This document shows positions 32,377 through 43,500 of a stretch of 64,000 bases of DNA, one piece after another. A program made the translations under genes and the position numbers. A model generated the notes under the pieces. The model saw nothing but the letters and a program-made list of their open reading frames with translations. It was not told the DNA's origin and did no database searches. Position 1 is the stretch's first letter; the number at the start of each line of letters is the position of its first letter. This stretch comes from Sphaerolaimus hirsutus (lineage: Eukaryota > Nematoda > Chromadorea > Monhysterida > Sphaerolaimidae), in NCBI GenBank assembly GCA_964036195.1, contig OZ038458.1, positions 12,785,832 to 12,849,831 on the forward strand. The letters run 5' to 3'.

Positions 32377-32679
32377 AACTCCACCAGCCATACATTTTAC
32401 CTCCCGGCTAAAATCGAAGCACAGCAAAACTATTAAAGAAACGAATTGAACTAAATTCCCGTTTTTTGAGAATTATTTTAAACCAATTTTAAATTTGTTG
32501 ACAACCATTACGCATGCATTTTTCCACACTTTGTTGAGAACACAAAAAAAACTTTTGAACCGGTAAAACTCAATAAAAATTCAATTTCCAACTCAACAAA
32601 AGCTCAATTCTACTGGTAAAACGTTCGCTCTAACAACTAAAAACAAAAACAAAAAAATTCCTGTACACCTAAATTACCA
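32377..32679 (-). other. 3' untranslated region and probable polypurine tract
   Basis: This lies between the helicase stop (32680) and the 3' LTR. On the minus strand the last bases before the LTR are GGCTGGTGGAGTT, a purine-rich stretch at the place where the plus-strand primer (polypurine tract) is expected. It is not a perfect purine run, so the exact primer is uncertain. Confidence 0.5.
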
Positions 32680-35600
32680 TTACTCCGCTTCCATCTCCTC
32701 CTCTGGCTCCAAACCTGCCAAAGTTGGAGTCACTGGCGGGGGCGGACTCTGTTCCTCTTGCGGTGGCGGTGACGCGCCAACTACAACAACCTGAACAGGT
32801 TGCTGCAGCTGCTGTGCGGCCACTTCCTCAGGCTGCTCTTGCTCCTGCTCATCTTCCTGCATGGGCTCAGCAGACTCATTGGCCTCCTCCTGGATGGCGT
32901 CCATTTGTCTTAGTATCTGCCGGTCTGGGCTCATGGACTGTTGCTGTCGCTCAGCGTCCAACTCGGTGTTCAACTCGCCCGCCATTTGAATTAACTCATC
33001 CAATTTTTCTCCAATGATTGCATTATTGGCCTCTTCAGTATCTGGCTCTGGTTCTTGCTCTTGCCGTTGACCTTCCATTGTCGGTTCCTGCTGTTGAGCA
33101 CCTTGTTCACTTTGCTCCTGTTCCACCTCCATCACTTCCTCCTCCTGCTGCGTTTTCTGTTTGTGTGCCGGTACGGGCGGCGCGTGTTCAGACTCCGAGG
33201 CCGAATCGGTTTCACTCGATCCCGATTTTGACGAACCCGACGACGAACTAGAGGAAGAGGAAGAACTCGACGAGGGAGAGCGACGACGACCGCGATACCG
33301 ACGCCGAGACCGAGAACAACTCGCTTTTTCGTCCGCGCGCGGCTGAACTTTTTCTGACTCCTCCTCCTGCTCTTCGGGCGGCAACATTTGCACGTCTGGG
33401 GAATCGGGAGCGGGAACAACGTCAGCGTCTGGCTGAGGGGACACTCGCTGTTCGCTCACATCCACCTCCTGAACCTCTTCCGGCGGCGGCGGAACCTCAT
33501 TTTCTTCTTCTTCTTGCACGGGCGGAGCGGGTTCTGGCAGATCGACCGGCGCACTTCTCCAGTGGCCCAGAAACCTAGCCAACGGGTCACTCTCCCACAA
33601 ATGTCGCTCGTGGTACGCAAAAACGTGCCCCTTTCCTAATTCCACCGCCACAAAGCGCCAGAAAAATTCAGAATGCAGCACGGTAGCGGCGTTCATAATC
33701 ACGACTCTGGCCGTTTTGGCGCGGGACGTGGCCACGTTGCACCGCTCCGGCATCGCCAAAAAGCCAATTCTGTCCATCACATCGCGCTCGCGCTGCGACG
33801 GGTGTCCAGTAGCGTCCACGCGCGGCGCGCTGCCCCTCACACATGACACAATTACCACGTGCGCTTCACGAGCTTGCGCTCGATCGGCAGTGATGACTTT
33901 TTTCCGCCAAAACGCTGGGGTCACCAAATAATCGGGGAACCCCTCACCCCCTAACAGCTGCGCCCAGCTCAGTCGCACCAATTCGTCAATCACTCTTCTC
34001 TCCTGCGCGGAATAGAAACACACAATCAGCAGCGAATCGGCGCTTTCTAAATCACTCCACGGAACGACATTCTCGCCCTCGCTGTTCAGCGCCAAAATGA
34101 CAAATTGCTGCACAACGCGCACCACAATGTCCACTTCCGTCAAATTTTTAACAGACACGCCCTCGCTCGTTTCGAAACCCATGTGCACGATCACAGAAGA
34201 CAAAGGCACCTGATCGGCACCGCAAGCCATGAGCGGCAAAGTATCTTGCCACTGACTGTATTCGTGGAACGCGCGCAATTGGCCATCGTACGCAGCGACT
34301 GAATTCGCTTGAATCAGCGCGTCGTGGCCGCGGAAGACAGTCTCGAGCTTCAGAATTGGGCACAACACACCTTCCACCAACCTATTGATCAGCGATGGAT
34401 CAGGTTTCAGGATCGGAGCGATCCATGAATGCGGCCTGACCATTCGGGTCAACTGCTTGCTGTCGCCAAACAAAAGCACCAAGCCATTGTGGGGGAGTCG
34501 AGCGTTTGAAACAGCGCCAAAAATCGCAGTTTCATCCGCCAAAGACGCCTCGTCCACAAATACCGCGGCATATTTCAAAACTTGCAGTCGCTTATCGCGC
34601 GATGAATCCAAGGTCACATGGACTTGGCCTGGCTGCAGCACATTCAACACCACCTTATGCAACCTAGTAGCCACCCTAACGAGGCGTCGCATTTCGCGCT
34701 TGTAAATTTTGCCCCACACCTGGTTGTCATCGACAAAGCCAGCCGCGGCCCCCCACGCCTGCACGCCCTCCTCTTGACCATCGTCCAGCGGCACCAGGTC
34801 ATCCTCGTCGTCTTCGTCGATGGACAAACGAACCAAAGGCAACTGCGACCGAATGGCTTCGAAAATGTCGGCGGGGTGCTGATTGTTCGCGATGATCTCG
34901 TTCAAAGTGTCACAAATATGGCGTTGAGCGGTAAAGCGTTCATAGGCAGTTAGCCAGTGGTCATTCAATCGGATCACATGCATGGGCATGTTTTGCGCGA
35001 TCAAATTCAGCAGCGGCAATTGCTGGAGCGTCATATCGACGTAGCGATCGTCAACTTCCAACAATGGACTCAGCACGCGAATCGCGAAAGCGGCGCGCAC
35101 CTGACAAAAACGCGCATAGCCAGGTGTTTGAAAATTTGGCTTATCATCCATCGCAGTCCACCTCTCCCTATCGCGCAGCAAAACTTCCACGACCGTTTCC
35201 AAATTAGGCAGACCAATGTTTGCCAAACTTTGCAACGACCGTCTGGCAGACTCATCAGCGGCCGAATTCACACTGCAAGTAGTCATTGTGGAGTGGTAAA
35301 GCGCATTTTTGTTTGCATCAGAGGGCAATTCCCTCTTCAGCGGGTTTGGCGGGCCATTTTTCTCAGTAAATTTGAACGCAACCGCGTACGCACACTGACT
35401 TTGCACAGTCGTTTTACCGGAACCGAACGGTGAATCACACATCAACAATAGCGGCGCAGTTTTTCGCACAGACTTGATAACTGACGCAATCACACGCCCC
35501 TGCCCCTCCTGCGGCCGAAAATCACCCTGCTGCGCTTGCAATAAATCTTCGCATGTGCCTCTGCGCACCTCGGCGTACAACCCGTCAGACTCAATTTTGT

Positions 35601-37236
35601 CGAGCGTGCGCTGCCAATCAGTCTCAACTTGGCTCAACTGCTTGTGCAGCACTACCGCCATTTTGACCTGGTCTTCCACAGCGAGCATTCCGGTGTTGCT
35701 CTCGGTTGGCCGGTAGCCACTAGGCCCCATTATGCACAACCGCTCCAAAGTTTCCATGCGGCCATTGTAGCTAGGCGACAAAGCGGAACCGCGCACCATG
35801 TAATCGCAATTAGGCAGCAAATGCGGCGACAGCGCCTGCGGCACCAACACATCCGGCTTGGCGATCAACTGCACCGCCTCGGCAGTGATGTCGGCGCTGA
35901 CCGTACGTAAATTTATTTGCGGGCGGCCAGTCAAAGCGCGCTCCTCCCCCCGGGGATCAGCTTCGACGATTTGTAGCGACGACATGGGCGAAGTGAAATT
36001 CAACATGTAGCCCTGCGCCTTATTCCTGTGCCACTCGGCCGTGTCGCGCATCGCAGCAGCTGGATTCAAATGCACGCGCTCCCACCTAATTATCGCAATT
36101 AATCCCCGCGGCCCATTTTGCCAAGTTACCTGCGCGCGCACCGCTTTCGCCCTAGTCGCAGTGTATCGCAAATGCGCTTCGTGACACACGTTAGCGGCGG
36201 CCAAAAAGATGGAACGAAGCTGCAGCTGAGAGGTGAGGTAATCTCTATTCATTTCGCCCTTCCATTCCATACCAGCCTCGATTTGCCGCGCCGAGAAAAT
36301 ACGCACGCCATACGCATGACCCCAATAAAAGTTGTTGACTTTGCCGGCGTCATCAAAAGCGTGATATTCTACATGCGCCACACCTAATTGTCCGGCGTGC
36401 GGGTGTATGTCACTTTCCATGACATTTTCGCTGTGCGCAAAAATTAACTTTTCAGGGCCCGGATCCCGCTCGTCGGCGCCTTTGAAGGGGGGTGCACTAA
36501 TGTACCGCGAAGGGGTGAACGCTGCCCTCAAACGCAAGTATCTCCACTTGGCCGGATAAGGATGATATCCTTCGCGATTTTCCTGTCCTCTCTGTGAAAT
36601 TTCCGATGCGGGCTCATCGACGGAGAGGTCAACCTGTCCTTGCGAAACGATAACAACAGGGCGGCCCAAAAACAATGGCATTTGAGCGTCATTTTTCATA
36701 ATTGTGACGCCTCGCAATTCCCAATATTTCGGATTGGCGCTAACCCTACTGATACCAGTCGCGACAAAATGCATGCCGTGGCGGACAAGCGGCAAAAACA
36801 TGTCGTAAGCTTCGTTAGTCTCGCGATATTCCCTCAAAATTTTCTGCACCGACCGCTCACGAGCGCGCTCCGCTTTGTTGACCGAATAGGTGAAAAAGGG
36901 ATAAGCCGTTTCCGCTTCCGACCACTCCGGATAACTTTCCAAAAGCGCCTGCGCATCGCCGTCGAAACGAATGTGGCATTGATAACTGGTAGGACGCGGC
37001 TCGTTACCGACGTGAACTCGATCCACTATTCCCGACAACTTCTGGTTGATGACAAATTCAGGACAAGTCGACCGGGCGTTTCGAGGAGGATTGTAGGGCA
37101 GCGGCGGAATAGTGTCACCGCCTTGTTTTCCATGAGAAGTCCACGACTTGAGCGGCGCTTTGGCTATGCGCCCGCCACGGTACGAACTGGAACTCGCTCC
37201 ATACCCACCCATAGGTACGCCACCCGAACTAGTCAT
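32680..37236 (-). CDS. Upf1-like superfamily 1 helicase encoded by the LTR element
   Basis: The ORF is 1518 codons. Residues about 1-590 are not recognised. The helicase core follows: Walker A SPFGSGKTT (near 604-609), Walker B with DEAS (near 894), LLFGDSKQL (motif III, near 925), VFRGHDALIQANS (motif IV), and a C-terminal RecA half with SCVRGS and GFLAMPERCNVATSRAKTA (motifs V-VI, about 1130-1172). These fit the Upf1/DNA2-NAM7 branch of SF1 helicases, many of which act on RNA. The C-terminal about 300 residues are low complexity: acidic and Pro-rich, an RS-like basic patch (RRRYRGRRR), a serine run, then Gln/Glu-rich repeats. It starts 533 nt after the pol stop, so it probably needs a spliced or internal message. 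Helicase ORFs are not a standard part of Gypsy elements. The role is unknown; protecting the element RNA from decay is one possibility. Confidence 0.85.
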   Translation of the reverse strand: MTSSGGVPMGGYGASSSSYRGGRIAKAPLKSWTSHGKQGGDTIPPLPYNPPRNARSTCPEFVINQKLSGIVDRVHVGNEPRPTSYQCHIRFDGDAQALLESYPEWSEAETAYPFFTYSVNKAERARERSVQKILREYRETNEAYDMFLPLVRHGMHFVATGISRVSANPKYWELRGVTIMKNDAQMPLFLGRPVVIVSQGQVDLSVDEPASEISQRGQENREGYHPYPAKWRYLRLRAAFTPSRYISAPPFKGADERDPGPEKLIFAHSENVMESDIHPHAGQLGVAHVEYHAFDDAGKVNNFYWGHAYGVRIFSARQIEAGMEWKGEMNRDYLTSQLQLRSIFLAAANVCHEAHLRYTATRAKAVRAQVTWQNGPRGLIAIIRWERVHLNPAAAMRDTAEWHRNKAQGYMLNFTSPMSSLQIVEADPRGEERALTGRPQINLRTVSADITAEAVQLIAKPDVLVPQALSPHLLPNCDYMVRGSALSPSYNGRMETLERLCIMGPSGYRPTESNTGMLAVEDQVKMAVVLHKQLSQVETDWQRTLDKIESDGLYAEVRRGTCEDLLQAQQGDFRPQEGQGRVIASVIKSVRKTAPLLLMCDSPFGSGKTTVQSQCAYAVAFKFTEKNGPPNPLKRELPSDANKNALYHSTMTTCSVNSAADESARRSLQSLANIGLPNLETVVEVLLRDRERWTAMDDKPNFQTPGYARFCQVRAAFAIRVLSPLLEVDDRYVDMTLQQLPLLNLIAQNMPMHVIRLNDHWLTAYERFTAQRHICDTLNEIIANNQHPADIFEAIRSQLPLVRLSIDEDDEDDLVPLDDGQEEGVQAWGAAAGFVDDNQVWGKIYKREMRRLVRVATRLHKVVLNVLQPGQVHVTLDSSRDKRLQVLKYAAVFVDEASLADETAIFGAVSNARLPHNGLVLLFGDSKQLTRMVRPHSWIAPILKPDPSLINRLVEGVLCPILKLETVFRGHDALIQANSVAAYDGQLRAFHEYSQWQDTLPLMACGADQVPLSSVIVHMGFETSEGVSVKNLTEVDIVVRVVQQFVILALNSEGENVVPWSDLESADSLLIVCFYSAQERRVIDELVRLSWAQLLGGEGFPDYLVTPAFWRKKVITADRAQAREAHVVIVSCVRGSAPRVDATGHPSQRERDVMDRIGFLAMPERCNVATSRAKTARVVIMNAATVLHSEFFWRFVAVELGKGHVFAYHERHLWESDPLARFLGHWRSAPVDLPEPAPPVQEEEENEVPPPPEEVQEVDVSEQRVSPQPDADVVPAPDSPDVQMLPPEEQEEESEKVQPRADEKASCSRSRRRYRGRRRSPSSSSSSSSSSSSGSSKSGSSETDSASESEHAPPVPAHKQKTQQEEEVMEVEQEQSEQGAQQQEPTMEGQRQEQEPEPDTEEANNAIIGEKLDELIQMAGELNTELDAERQQQSMSPDRQILRQMDAIQEEANESAEPMQEDEQEQEQPEEVAAQQLQQPVQVVVVGASPPPQEEQSPPPPVTPTLAGLEPEEEMEAE

Positions 37237-37769
37237 ATTTCACACTTCAAAGTAGAGCACCGGAAAACACAACTTATTGCTACTTAAAATGCGCCACCCA
37301 GAATGTCGGCACCGAAATGCACGAAGGTCTGAGCGACACCCTAATCGAAAAATTGCGAATTATTTTCAACGCACTACGTTGAACGTATTGCGCCAAAAAT
37401 AATTTTTATTTTGTTGCGAAATGGGCGAAAATGAGAACGAAATTAAAGAACAAGTTTAGAACGAAATAAATGCGATAATATGAATAACTGGTGAATTAAA
37501 ACTGCGACGACAATTAGGAACAAACAATTAATAACACTTATGAAATTTTCGCGCTTTACCTCTTACATAAAAAACCAACTTTTTGCTACAAAATTATCTC
37601 GCGCACAACCAAAAACACAAAAATTGCAACCCCGAACTCACCACGAATTGACGGCCGAAATTAAACGCGAATAATCCGAATAAAAATGAAATTGAATTTT
37701 AATTTAAGTTTCGAACGGAATAATTGACTTGGGACACTTTAGGTTGAAGAGCGGAAAATCTCGGGGTTT
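37237..37769 (-). other. Untranslated gap between pol and the helicase ORF
   Basis: This 533-nt stretch has stops in all minus-strand frames. It should hold the splice acceptor or internal start signal for the helicase ORF. I could not single out one acceptor with confidence. Confidence 0.5.
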
Positions 37770-40573
37770 TTAACCGAAAATCTGCGAATAGGTGGGATTA
37801 ACTGGTTCATTTGTTAATTTAACGCGATCAGCATGAACGGTATAAGTTTTCTTAGACAACCTATTAAACACGGTCACAATGGGATGCACATAATCTAAAC
37901 ATTCATACGGGCCAATATAATGATGCGTGAACTTCTTAACGCGACCTAACTTTCGAAGAATTCGGGGCGAATAAACGCGAACTGATTGACCGGGCTTCAA
38001 ATTCAAGCGGCGCGCACTGCGATTTGCAAAAAAACACTCTTTTTCTTGCGCGCGCTGTAAAGCCGAATGCGCGGCCGTGCGGACGTCCGAAAGTCGCGCG
38101 TCTAAATTTGACACAAAAGGACTATACGCCGTCGGCTTATCGGTCTTATCGGTGCCATTTCCCGTCGGCTCGATCATACGCTCCCAAAGTGACGGAGAAT
38201 TTGATCCAAATAGCAACGCATATGGTGTCACTTTCATAGAGGGGTGCATAGACGTATTATACGCATAGACAGCGGCGCCTAAGTGTTTGTCCCAATCCGA
38301 ATGCGAGCCATTCACATAATGCGAAATTATTTCCATTAAGACGCCATTCCTGCGCTCAACCAAACCATTTCCCTTTGGCGTGTAGTTGAAACACTTATGC
38401 TGCACTGTATTTAGATAACGTAGCAATTCCGCAAAAATGCCGCCAATGAAGCTTGGTGCATTGTCGGATAAGATTACAGCGGGCACACCAAAAATCGGTA
38501 ACACATGTTGCAAGAACGCAATAGCCACAGTATCTTGCTTCAAATTAGGAACAGGTACTGCTAAACCAAAACGCGTACATTGATCCACAAATACCAATAC
38601 ATGCACATTCCTTTTTTCGGTAATTGGCAATGGCCCTACTGCGTCAATCGCAATAAAATCACCAGGAAACTTGGCGATTTTCCGGCTCTGAATTTGAGTT
38701 TTCATTGAGCGGCGCAATCCTTTCTTCGCGTTGCACGAAGGGCAAGTAGAAACCCATCTAGCGCATTCTGGACGCATATTTGTAAACCAAGCAAATTCGC
38801 GCAATCTTTCAAACGTTTTCATCACACCTAAATGTCCAGCAGTGGGATGATTATGAGCCAATTCTAACACAGTGACAACTAGTGACTGGGGAATGCACGC
38901 AGGGTCGTATTTCCTTTCACCCACTAATATTGACGGTTCTGCATCACGCCTAACAACATCAAATTGATCAATGAAAAACGGTGGGGCCCTACGCAAAGTA
39001 GATTCCTCGCACATACGACGAATTGTAATTATATACGGTTCTTCTTTTTGCAAACGCGACAACTCTTCAATTGGAGTAATGGGAGGAGGTAAAGCATCGA
39101 GTCTTTCCGGTTTCTTAATTAATTGAACAGAACGGCGGCCACCAGCCATTAATTTAGGCGCATCGTCACTTTTGGGCGGCGATTTCAAAGCATTTTCAGA
39201 ATTGGACTCCACCTTCTTTTTACTTCGCACACGCATTGTCATTGGATGCGGCGCCCGCACAGTAGCAACGCTTGCCACTGGCAATTCAGTAGCTACCGTA
39301 ACTGACGGTTCCAGAGACTTCATTTTCGCATGTTTCAGCCAATTTTGAGCAGAAGCCAATCGCGCCATGGCCTTAGCTACCGCTTGACAAGCCAAATGTT
39401 CCTCAGATGTTAACAACGCCATTTCCTCAGTCAAAATTCTCGCCAATTCATCAACAGGTATATCAAATGCATATTCTTCAAACGCTTCGTCTAAATTAAC
39501 ACGCTCATCAAATTCAACGGGTGCATCACGCCGGCGCGACAAAGCATCAGCCAATTCGTTACTTTTCCCACGCAAATGCTTAAAAATAACTTGATATGAT
39601 TGAATAGCAAGCGCAAATCGGTGCAAACCCGTATGGGGATGGGTTTCCAAATTTGGATTTTTCACCCATGAAATACTTTTCGCATCAGTCCAAACTTCAA
39701 ACGGTCGGCCCGCTAAATAACAATGCCAATTGCGTATGCTCTCAAAAATAGCACATGCTTCTTGCGTAATTGCAGGCCATCGGGATTGCGCTTCGGAAAG
39801 TTTTCGACTATAAAATGAACACGCATGCAAAGCGGCGGCAGGTTCAGCGCGTTGTACTAAAATGCCAGCTAATGCAACTTTAGAAGCATCGGTAATAATT
39901 ATAAACGGTTTACTGGGATCAGGATACTGTATACAGGGACTTTCAGCCACCATCACTTTCAACTTATTAAAAGCTTCCAAAGCGGCGGGGTTCGCATTTA
40001 AATCTACGGGAGTACTTCCGCTATACTTTTCAGTTCCTAATTCAGTTTTCGTTCGAGTTAAATTAGACAAAGGAGCGGCATATTCAGCACATTTATGAAT
40101 TAATCTCCGGAAAAACCCAACGGCACCCAAAAACGCTTTAACTTCACGCACACACACAGGTAGCGGCCAGTCACTCAAATACTTTCGCTTATCATCTGGT
40201 ATACAAATCCCTTCACGCCCTACCATATAACCCAGGAATTTAACAGCAGTTGTGCGCGCGAAAAAACACTTTTTCGGGTGTATTTTAAAACTGCTACTTA
40301 TCAAACGCGACAAAACCTGACTTATATCACTCAAATGATCTTCCCATGACCTACTGTAAATGAGCAAATCATCTATATATACCAACACATTTCGATGCAA
40401 TAATCCAGCCATTGTAACTTCAAAACAGCGCTGCGCTAAAGCCGGGGAACACTTTAATCCCATCGGCAAGCGTTTCATCTGAAATTGACCAAAACAATTA
40501 CGAAACGACGTAATATGTCTATCATCCGGATGCAGCGCAATGTTGTAAAACGCTTGATTGATATCGACACTGC
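37770..40573 (-). CDS. pol, downstream part: RT palm, RNase H, integrase
   Basis: The open frame has its first ATG at 40478, but coding continuity clearly reaches back to the frame break near 40590. The RT active site VLVYIDDLLIYS is near residues 32-42 from that ATG. RNase H follows with ITDASKVALAG, TQEACAIFESI, VWTDAKS and DALSR. Integrase has the zinc-binding HHCC module (AHNHPTAGHLG, then CPSC) and the DDE triad: AIDAVGP, LSDNAPSF and LVERRNG. The C-terminus ends YSQIFG. This is the standard Ty3/Gypsy order. The enzymes would copy the RNA and insert the cDNA. Confidence 0.92.
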
Positions 40574-43500
40574 TAAAAATATTTGCAACTGTGCAATGAC
40601 TCTATTGTATCGTCTAATCTGGGCAGCGGAAATTGGGGAGCGTGAACTACTGCATTTAATCGTCGATAATCTATCACCATGCGCTTGGCACCATCCGGCT
40701 TAGTAACAACTAATGTCGGCGCGCAGTACGGACTCGTACTGTGTTCAATGACGTCATGCTCAAGCAGGCAACTTAAATGCTTTTCTAAGTACTGCTGGTC
40801 ATCCAAACTCAACCTATACATTCGACACGCGACCGGAATTTTACTAGTCAACTGAAGTCGATAATCAACCAATTCACTGTATCCCAAATCATACTTATCC
40901 CTGGCGAAAGCATCCTGATGAGTCAAAATTAACTCTTTTAATTGCTGGCGCTTAATTTCGTCCAATTCAACCGGTACTTCAAAATCCATTTCTCTCCCAT
41001 CGGCACAAACCACTTTCATAGTCGTATTCGCCGCTTTTGAAGGTACAGTGCCCTTCGTTGGTACTTTTTCCTCATTAGCTTCAAGTATAGTATCGGTAAA
41101 ACTCATATCACGCTCGCGGCACTCTCGCACCCACTCAGCAGGCGGATCACCTCGACGCACTTGTAAAACACACTCCACTGGCTCTACGATGGCAATTTTC
41201 TGGCCCACCTGCAACTTTACTGGCACCTCAGTCACATTAACACACCTCACCGGAAATAATTCACTCGCGCTTTCATAAACAGCATTAGCTGCAAACACAC
41301 CCGTTTTCACATGAAATTCATTCAAAGGCTCAATCGCAAACGTCAATTCATCAATTGGTTCAGATAATTTCGCACTAATTATCGTTTCATGCCGCGGCTT
41401 AATTTCAGTCGGTTCAGTCACAACTGCATAAATATGCCGTTCTTGCACTACAGGCGCTGGGTTGTCAAAAGGCACAGTCAACTTTTTACGCGCATCGCCA
41501 CTCTCAATTCGCAACTCGCGCGCAGGCATATCAATAACCATATGCCTCAATACATCAGCGCCTAATAAAATGTCGTCCGACAAGCCGCTAATCACCTGAA
41601 ATACAATAGAAAACGCTTTCCCGGTAATCATCACTTGAAGTTCCAACTGACCCTCAATTTGCAATTTGCATTGAGACGCGCTTTGCAATCCCCCCACAGG
41701 CGTGACCTCATCAAACGCTATGCAATTATTTCGATGCCTAGCCAACACCAGCGGGCTGCACAATGACCTCATCGCACCTGTGTCCAACAGACACCTTTTG
41801 TATTCATTCCCCTCAATTTCTACCGTAATCGACGGACTATAGTAAATTGGCACGAGTTCTTTACGCTTAGCCGTAATACTTTTGATGTTCGCAATTTCTT
41901 CACTGGTCAGCGTGACTACATTCACCTTTTCCATGACGGCAGAACCTTTAGGAACGCGCAGCGGCGGCAAACGCTTGAATCTACTCACTGGCGTTTCTTC
42001 AATATCGGCACCATACCCTGAACTGTCAGCGCTACCTGGATTTAACCTTTGCGGCGGTGTCACGGGGGTCGCACCCCTTGCAGGATTACGCCTATTTTCT
42101 ATTGCTAACATGCGATTTAATTGAACCCGCAACACTCTCATTTTTATCCAATCACACACTGTGAACACTAAATACAACACCAATTCACACAAAGCGGGCA
42201 GAATATATCTCAAAAACACGGAAGTACACATTCCAGCGATAAATCCCTCAAGAAAATTTCGCACGGTCAAAATCCACTCATCTGACACTCCTTTTTTCTT
42301 AACAACGCCACCACTTGGAACACCCAGGGCGTCAGCACTTGCAAAAAACGTAAATAGACAGCACAGGAAAAACACACGGTTCAACACACTGGGCAACATA
42401 CTCGGTTCCGACCACGTTCGGTACAAAGTCGGCACGCTCGCTTCACAATACTCGGACAACACGTACAATTCAGAGTCAGATGACGTTCGCGACAAACTAA
42501 TGTCCGGCGGTTCACACATAAATGTATGCATGGTCAATTCTAGCAGCGCTTCTAACTTAACGTACGTCAACGTGTCCTCAGGGTCATCATGCGGATGCTC
42601 ATCAGCATGCTCACAAAACCCGCTTATATTCAACCCCTGCAAACCCATGTGTTGCAATTGAGCCCACCACTTTGTTCGAAAAATCATGCTATCTAACGAA
42701 CGCGCATAAACCCAAGGCATAATCCAAGCCTCTCTTTCAAGCATGAATTGATGTTCTTGCGGCGTTATTTCAGGCGGATTGCATGGATCCTCTGCTTCCT
42801 CATCTGAACTTTCAAGACCCGGTACAACCCTAATCATGCGCACATATTCCTTACTTTCTTGCACGCTGCGTGCATGATTCACTGAGTTCGCAGACACGCG
42901 CGTCGGATTTAACGCAGTCAATTCAGTTGACGGAGGGGCCGCAATGGCCATTTGCGATGATTGAACTTGTTGCACTGGAGACCAACTAGTAGTTGACACT
43001 TGCGCGGGAGGGGGATAATACAGGTAAGGCGGCGCTTGCATGGAATATACAGGTTGCTGTGCAGAGCGCATCATATTCGCTGGACCTCTGAAGTTATTCA
43101 TCGGTCGCTGCGGCGGCCCGCGCCGAAAATTTCTAAAGCGCGCTTTTTCCTCTTCTGTCAATTTAGGACAATCAGAGCGAAAGTGATCATCTGCCCCACA
43201 TTCATAACAGCCCTCATCAAATTTACGCGGCCTAAATTTGGAAACTGGTTTCGCAGCATTATTACCTATCAATTGCTTTTCCAAGTCAACTAAACGCTTA
43301 TCCTTATCCTCTAACTGCCTAGAAAGTTCTTCCAATTTCAGTCGCTGTTCCTCAAACTTTGGATTTTCCACCGCCGCCGGAACGGGCGGGGAATTTCCGA
43401 AAGCTCCCGCACCCCCTAAAGCAAAAATTCGCTCGATTACCGAATTGGTGGCTTCTGAAACTAATTCAGCGTTGGATTTTGACTTTTTCTTACCACCCAC

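Noticed and set aside
33161-33346. Plus-strand acidic/arginine ORF opposite the helicase tail
   Set aside because: It is the complement of the low-complexity serine and RS-like stretch of the helicase ORF; a mirror frame, not a gene.
40585-40600. Programmed frameshift signal between gag and pol
   Set aside because: The shift lies in the middle of RT, not at a domain border, and there is no obvious slippery heptamer with a downstream structure.
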